DNA from: Arenicola marina
Taxonomy: Eukaryota > Annelida > Polychaeta > Arenicolidae
Reading direction: 5' to 3'
Length of the DNA: 64,000 nt
Assembly: GCA_964019135.1 (NCBI GenBank)
Contig: OZ025258.1
Span: 3,863,961-3,927,960, forward strand
The first letter of the stretch is position 1. Every line of letters starts with the position of its first letter. A program made the translations under genes and the position numbers. Of the stretch, positions 58,301 to 64,000 are shown in pieces. The notes under the pieces are model-generated. The model was given only the letters and a program-made list of their open reading frames with translations, had not been told where the DNA came from and did not search any database.

Positions 58301-58543
58301 GCAGCAGCTTCACGAAGGTTGTCATGACGTCAACACACCACTCACCCAGTTCGTGCGTCCACTGCTGCAGCAGCTTCACGAAGGTTGCCATGACGTTTCC
58401 GCCGGCCAGGGAGGCGGCCACCGCCAGGTAGCGCCCCTCGAAGTAGGGGAAGTATTCGATGGAAGAGCTGGAGTCGAGGGTGGGGGGGATGAAGGCACTG
58501 TGCATCTGGAAGGCCAGCTGGGCGGAGGTACTCACGTTGAGGA
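54944..58543 (-). CDS. SHPK: Sedoheptulokinase orthologue, C-terminal part (2 exons, partial gene)
   Basis: SHPK (also called CARKL) phosphorylates sedoheptulose with ATP to sedoheptulose 7-phosphate in the cytosol, feeding the non-oxidative pentose phosphate pathway. Exons 58543-58346 and 55350-54944 join in phase (CTGG|gtgagt to ccag|GTCTC gives HELG then LGVPES), for about 200 residues of the C-terminal FGGY domain. Human SHPK is 478 residues as I recall, so the N-terminal domain and catalytic region lie right of the window. The upstream intron holds the second 88-bp satellite. The upstream exon has five copies of its donor, all in the same phase, so variant proteins with extra 22-residue repeats are possible. 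Confidence 0.92.
55351..58032. other. SHPK intron with a diverged tandem duplication
   Basis: 55690-55870 and 56020-56180 are diverged copies about 320 bp apart, sharing GATGGCTTCTATTT, GCTATTGCCAAA and TTTCGTAGGAGCACG. Eight TGACGTCA palindromes lie between 54766 and 57545, seven of them inside this intron. The motif TGATTTTTGACGATTTTT recurs at about 56790 and 57494. No exon seen. Confidence 0.65.
55992..57545. promoter_or_regulatory. Cluster of CRE-like palindromes (tentative)
   Basis: TGACGTCA occurs at 55992, 56136, 56281, 56289, 57200, 57527 and 57538, with another at 54766. This word is the consensus site for CREB/ATF bZIP factors. It is expected about once per 65 kb in random sequence, so the density is notable. 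It may come from repeated copies of one element in the intron and does not by itself show regulation. Confidence 0.3.
58033..58345 (-). repeat. 66-bp repeat: four extra in-frame copies of SHPK exon end plus donor
   Basis: Five donors with GTGAGTGG have their GT at 58345, 58279, 58213, 58147 and 58081, spaced exactly 66 bp. Each is preceded by a copy of ACCTTCGTGAAGCTGCTGCA and GCAGTGGACGCACGAACTGG. The whole run is open in the SHPK frame, encoding repeats of EWCVGVMATFVKLLQ and HWTHELG. The native exon takes the first donor; the array ends in a TAA near 58029. Copies differ by few bases (Q/H/P before WTHELG, K/T before LLQ). Confidence 0.95.
58346..58543 (-). CDS. SHPK: Sedoheptulokinase, penultimate coding exon
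   Basis: A 198-bp exon, acceptor ccacag|TC and donor CTGG|gtgagt, phases 1 and 1. It encodes LNVSTSAQLAFQMHSAFIPP, then IEYFPYFEGRYLAVAASLAG and GNVMATFVKLLQQWTHEL. Human SHPK has LNISTSVQLAAAMPSGF, YFPYFNRTYLGVAASLNGGN and VLATFVHMLVQW here (from memory). The end of the exon is the seed of the 66-bp array, and its first ~27 bp with the acceptor are duplicated upstream at 58636-58697. Confidence 0.94.
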
Positions 58544-58635
58544 CTGTGGGAGAACCAGACAGAGAGACATGTATTCACACTAATAGTATGTATAATATAT
58601 GTATGTATCTATGAGAGAGACGGACATATATTGAA

Positions 58636-58697
58636 GCAGTTGGGCGGAGGTACTCACGTTGAGGACTGTGGCAGAACCAGAGACAGAGAGACATGTA
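58636..58697 (-). repeat. Duplicate of the SHPK acceptor and first exon bases
   Basis: A copy, about 119 bp upstream, of 58516-58574. It contains GGGCGGAGGTACTCACGTTG and AGGACTGTGGCAGAACCAG. On the coding strand it gives ccacag|TCCTCAACGTGAGTACC, so it has an acceptor followed 8 bases later by a GTGAGT that could act as a donor. The rest of the exon is absent. Confidence 0.88.
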
Positions 58698-58716
58698 CAT
58701 GGTAACTGAGAGGATT

Positions 58717-61700
58717 GATTTGCACAGAAAACAAGAGACTTGACACTGGTTTACCGGGTCTCGCACGACATACACTCCCCTCCCTTCCCCTCCCACCCCC
58801 CTCCTTCCCTCCTAACCCGTGTAACTGCTATAATCGCTACATGATGGCATTACACCGGGAGAGAAACACAGGAAGCGTTCGTCATTAGGACGGACTGAGC
58901 GGCAAGGGATCAATGCCTCACCGGTTACATGATGGCATTACACTGGGAGAGAAACACAGGAAGTGTTCGTCATTAGGACGGACTGAGCGGCAAGGGATCA
59001 ATGCCTCACCGGTTACATGATGTCATTACACTGGGAGAGAAACACAGGAAGTGTTCGTCATTAGGACGGACTGAGCGGCAAGGGATCAATGCCTCACCGG
59101 TTACATGATGGCATTACACTGGGAGAGAAACACAGGAAGTGTTCGTCATTAGGACGGACTGAGCGGCAAGGGATCAATGCCTCACCGGTTACATGATGGC
59201 ATTACACTGGGAGAGAAACACAGGAAGCGTTCGTCATTAGGACGGACTGAGCGGCAAGGGATCAATGCCTCACCGGTTACATGATGTCATTACACTGGGA
59301 GAGAAACACAGGAAGTGTTCGTCATTAGGACGGACTGAGCGGCAAGGGGTCAATGCCTCACCGGGTACATGATGGCATTACACTGGGAGAGAAACACAGG
59401 AAGTGTTCGTCATTAGGATGGACTGAGCGGCCAGGGATCAATGCCTCACCGGTTACATGATGGCATTACACCGGGAGAGAAACACAGGAAGTGTTCGTCC
59501 CTAGGACGGACTGAGCGGCAAGGGATCAATGCCTCACCGGCTACATGATGTCATTACACTGGGAGAGAAACACAGGAAGTGTTCGTCATTAGCACGGACT
59601 GAGCGGCAAGGGATCAATGCCTCACCGGTTACATGATGGCATTACACTGGGAGAGAAACACAGGAAGTGTTCATCATTAGGACGGACTGAGCGGCAAGGG
59701 ATCAATGCCTCACCGGTTACATGATGGCATTACACTGGGAGAGAAACACAGGAAGCGTTCGTCATTAGGACGGACTGAGCGGCAAGGGACCAATGCCTCA
59801 CCGGTTACATGATGGCCTTACACCGGGAGAGAAACACAGGAAGTGTTCGTCATTAGGACGGACTGAGCGGCAAGGGATCAATGCCTCACCGGTTACATGA
59901 TGGCATTACACTGGGAGAGAAACACAGGAAGCGTTCGTCATTAGGACGGACTGAGCGGCAAGGGATCAATGCCTCACCGGTTACATGATGGCATTACACT
60001 GGGAGAGAAACACAGGAAGTGTTCGTCATTAGGACGGACTGAACGGCAAGGGATCAATGCCTCACCGGTTACATGATGGCATTACACTGGGAGAGAAACA
60101 CAGGAAGTGTTCGTCATTAGGACGGACTAAGCGGCAAGGGGTCAATGCCTCACCGGTTACATGATGGCCTTACACCGGGAGAGAAACACAGGAAGTGTTC
60201 GTCATTAGGACGGACTGAGCGGCAAGGGATCAATGCCTTACCGGTTACATGATGGCATTACACTGGGAGAGAAACACAGGAAGTGTTCGTCATTAGGACG
60301 GACTGAGCGGCAAGGGATCAATGCCTCACCGGTTACATGATGGCATTACACTGGGAGAGAAACACAGGAAGCGTTCGTCATTAGGACGGACTGAGCGGCA
60401 AGGGATCAATGCCTCACCGGTTACATGATGGCATTACACTGGGAGAGAAACACAGGAAGTGTTCGTCATTAGGACGGACTGAGCGGCAAGGGATCAATGC
60501 CTCACCGGTTACATGATGGCATTACACTGGGAGAGAAACACAGGAAGTGTTCGTCATTAGGACGGACTGAGCGGCAAGGGATCAATGCCTCACCGGTTAC
60601 ATGATGGCATTACACCGGGAGAGAAACACATGAAGTGTTCGTCATTAGGACGGACTGAGCGGCCAGGGATCAATGCCTCACCGGTTACATGATGGCATTA
60701 CACTGGGAGAGAAACACAGGAAGTGTTCGTCATTAGGACGGACTGAGCGGCAAGGGATCAATGCCTCACCGGTTACATGATGGCATTACACCGGGAGAGA
60801 AACACAGGAAGCGTTCGTCATTAGGACGGACTGAGCGGCAAGGGATCAATGCCTCACCGGTTACATGATGGCATTACACTGGGAGAGAAACACAGGAAGT
60901 GTTCGTCATTAGGACGGACTGAGCGGCAAGGGATCAATGCCTCACCGGTTACATGATGGCATTACACCGGGAGAGAAACACATGAAGTGTTCGTCATTAG
61001 GACGGACTGAGCGGCAAGGGATCAATGCCTCACCGGTTACATGATGGCATTACACTGGGAGAGAAACACAGGAAGTGTTCGTCATTAGGACGGACTGAGC
61101 GGCAAGGGATCAATGCCTCACCGGTTACATGATGGCATTACACCGGGAGAGAAACACATGAAGTGTTCGTCATTAGGACGGACTGAGCGGCAAGGGATCA
61201 ATCCCTCACCGGTTACATGATGGCATTACACTGGGAGAGAAACACAGGAAGTGTTCGTCATTAGGACGGACTGAGCGGCAAGGGATCAATGCCTCACCGG
61301 TTACATGATGGCATTACACCGGGAGAGCAACACATGAAGTGTTCGTCATTAGGACGGACTGAGCGGCAAGGGATCAATGCCTCACCGGTTACATGATGGC
61401 ATTACACTGGGAGAGAAACACAGGAAGTGTTCGTCATTAGGACGGACTGAGCGGCAAGGGATCAATGCCTCACCGGTTACATGATGGCATTACACCGGGA
61501 GAGAAACACATGAAGTGTTCGTCATTAGGACGGACTGAGCGGCAAGGGATCAATGCCTCACCGGTTACATGATGGCATTACACTGGGAGAGAAACACATG
61601 AAGTGTTCGTCATTAGGATGGACTGAGCGGCAAGGGATCAATGCCTCACCGGTTACATGATGGCATTACACCGGGAGAGAAACACAGGAAGTGTTCGTCA

Positions 61701-64000
61701 TTAGGACGGACTGAGCGGCAAGGGATCAATGCCTTACCGGTTACATGATGGCATTACACTGGGAGAGAAACACAGGAAGTGTTCGTCATTAGGACGGACT
61801 GAACGGCAAGGGATCAATGCCTCACCGGTTACATGATGGCATTACACTGGGAGAGAAACACAGGAAGTGTTCGTCATTAGGACGGACTGAGCGGCAAGGG
61901 ACCAATGCCTCACCGGTTACATGATGGCATTACACTGGGAGAGAAACACAGGAAGTGTTCGTCATTAGGACGGACTGAGCGGCAAGAGATCAATGCCTCA
62001 CCGGTTACATGATGGCATTACACCGGGAGAGAAACACATGAAGTGTTCGTCATTAGGACGGACTGAGCGGCAAGGGATCAATCCCTCACCGGTTACATGA
62101 TGGCATTACACTGGGAGAGAAACACAGGAAGTGTTCGTCATTAGGACGGACTGAGCGGCAAGGGATCAATGCCTCACCGGTTACATGATGGCATTACACC
62201 GGGAGAGAAACACATGAAGTGTTCGTCATTAGGACGGACTGAGCGGCAAGGGATCAATGCCTCACCGGTTACATGATGGCATTACACTGGGAGAGAAACA
62301 CAGGAAGTGTTCGTCATTAGGACGGACTGAGCGGCAAGGGATCAATGCCTCACCGGTTACATGATGGCATTACACCGGGAGAGAAACACATGAAGTGTTC
62401 GTCATTAGGACGGACTGAGCGGCAAGGGATCAATGCCTCACCGGTTACATGATGGCATTACACTGGGAGAGAAACACATGAAGTGTTCGTCATTAGGATG
62501 GACTGAGCGGCAAGGGATCAATGCCTCACCGGTTACATGATGGCATTACACCGGGAGAGAAACACAGGAAGTGTTCGTCATTAGGACGGACTGAGCGGCA
62601 AGGGATCAATGCCTTACCGGTTACATGATGGCATTACACTGGGAGAGAAACACAGGAAGTGTTCGTCATTAGGACGGACTGAACGGCAAGGGATCAATGC
62701 CTCACCGGTTACATGATGGCATTACACTGGGAGAGAAACACAGGAAGTGTTCGTCATTAGGACGGACTGAGCGGCAAGGGACCAATGCCTCACCGGTTAC
62801 ATGATGGCATTACACTGGGAGAGAAACACAGGAAGTGTTCGTCATTAGGACGGACTGAGCGGCAAGAGATCAATGCCTCACCGGTTACATGATGGCATTA
62901 CACCGGGAGAGAAACACATGAAGTGTTCGTCATTAGGACGGACTGAGCGGCAAGGGATCAATCCCTCACCGGTTACATGATGGCATTACACTGGGAGAGA
63001 AACACAGGAAGTGTTCGTCATTAGGACGGACTGAGCGGCAAGGGATCAATGCCTCACCGGTTACATGATGGCATTACACCGGGAGAGAAACACATGAAGT
63101 GTTCGTCATTAGGACGGACTGAGCGGCAAGGGATCAATGCCTCACCGGTTACATGATGGCATTACACTGGGAGAGAAACACAGGAAGTGTTCGTCATTAG
63201 GACGGACTGAGCGGCAAGGGATCAATCCCTCACCGGTTACATGATGGCATTACACCGGGAGAGAAACACATGAAGTGTTCGTCATTAGGACGGACTGAGC
63301 GGCAAGGGATCAATCCCTCACCGGTTACATGATGGCATTACACTGGGAGAAAAACACAGGAAGCGTTCGTCATTAGGACGGACTGAGCGGCAAGGGATCA
63401 ATGCCTCACCGGTTACATGATGGCATTACACCGGGAGAGAAACACAGGAAGTGTTCGTCATTAGGACGGACTGAGCGGCAAGGGATCAATGCCTCACCGG
63501 TTACATGATGGCATTACACTGGGAGAGAAACACAGGAAGTGTTCGTCATTAGGACGGACTGAGCGGCAAGGGATCAATGCCTCACCGGTTACATGATGGC
63601 ATTACACCGGAAGAGAAACACAGGAAGTGTTCGTCATTAGGACGGACTGAGCGGCAAGGGATCAATGCCTCACGGGTTACATGATGGCATTACACTGGGA
63701 GAGAAACACAGGAAGTGTTCGTCATTAGGACGGACTGAGCGGCAAGGGATCAATGCCTCACCGGTTACATGATGGCATTACACTGGGAGAGAAACACAGG
63801 AAGTGTTCGTCATTAGGACGGACTGAGCGGCAAGGGATCAATGCCTCACCGGTTACATGATGGCATTACACTGGGAGAGAAACACAGGAAGTGTTCGTCA
63901 TTAGGACGGACTGAGCGGCAAGGGATCAATGCCTCACCGGCTACATGATGGCATTACACCGGGAGAGAAACACATGAAGTGTTCGTCATTAGGACGGACT
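58717..64000. repeat. 88-bp satellite array with unique 5' flank, copy 2 (~58 units, runs off the window)
   Basis: The flank 58717-58838 (GATTTGCACAGAAAACAAG, C-rich tract, CTAACCCGTGTAACTGCTAT) matches 18649-18761. The array then runs to the window edge inside a SHPK intron. From about 61140 a ten-unit, 880-bp higher-order repeat is visible: CAATCCCTCACC at 61200, 62080 and 62960, GGCAAGAGATC at 61981 and 62861, and GGGACCAATGCC about 880 bp apart. The left part is less ordered. Confidence 0.97.

Noticed and set aside
58029-58344. The 66-bp repeat region taken as one long SHPK exon
   Set aside because: The native GTGAGT donor at 58345 matches the conserved end of the protein (HELG) and the repeat ends in a stop, so the exon most likely ends at 58346; longer forms are only a possibility.

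Overview
This window is animal nuclear DNA with spliced genes, tRNA-derived SINEs, DNA transposons, a decayed LINE and very many minisatellites. It holds no bacterial-style operons, CRISPR array or rRNA. Two genes are recognisable, both on the minus strand and both incomplete here. At the left (about 1339-8011) are eight exons encoding the N-terminal ~350 residues of a rabaptin-5 orthologue (RABEP1-like), an early-endosome Rab5 effector; its C-terminal exons lie beyond the left edge. At the right (54944-55350 and 58346-58543) are the last two coding exons of sedoheptulokinase (SHPK-like), a carbohydrate kinase feeding the pentose phosphate pathway; its 5' exons lie beyond the right edge. I see no functional link between the genes. 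From memory, both human genes map to 17p13, so this may be an old linkage. A lancelet (Branchiostoma-like cephalochordate) is my best guess for the organism, because minisatellites overlapping exon-intron borders have been described in amphioxus as I recall it, but the sequence alone does not prove this.

Layout: 1-971 G-rich minisatellite; 972-1171 assembly gap; 1339-8011 rabaptin exons with repeat arrays at several splice borders; 9100-10494 a TIR transposon with a 9-bp target-site duplication; 10694-11252 a long inverted repeat; 12.1-13.8 kb two small arrays; 15.2-17.6 kb 57-bp array; 18.65-23.1 kb element with an 88-bp array; 26.4-27.0 kb two SINEs; 27.9-30.2 kb and 31.5-35.3 kb two unrelated 37-bp arrays; 35.6, 37.4 and 44.1 kb SINEs with target-site duplications; 38.1-41.6 kb 102-bp array; 42.1-42.8 kb 25-bp array; 45.6-46.9 kb TA-flanked DNA element beside a LINE 3' fragment; 48.0-53.0 kb 24-bp array; 54.9-58.5 kb SHPK; 58.7-64 kb a second copy of the 88-bp array element, inside a SHPK intron. 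Adding the array spans gives about 32 kb, half the window.

The main observation is that tandem repeats in the two genes repeatedly include the splice sites. SHPK has five in-frame copies of an exon end plus donor (66 bp, 22 codons). One rabaptin intron carries about 43 tandem copies of its own 3' splice site. Two other rabaptin exons have their ends and donors copied three and four times. The SHPK stop-codon region and an upstream acceptor are also duplicated. All very long open frames in the window are products of stop-free tandem repeats and are not called as genes.
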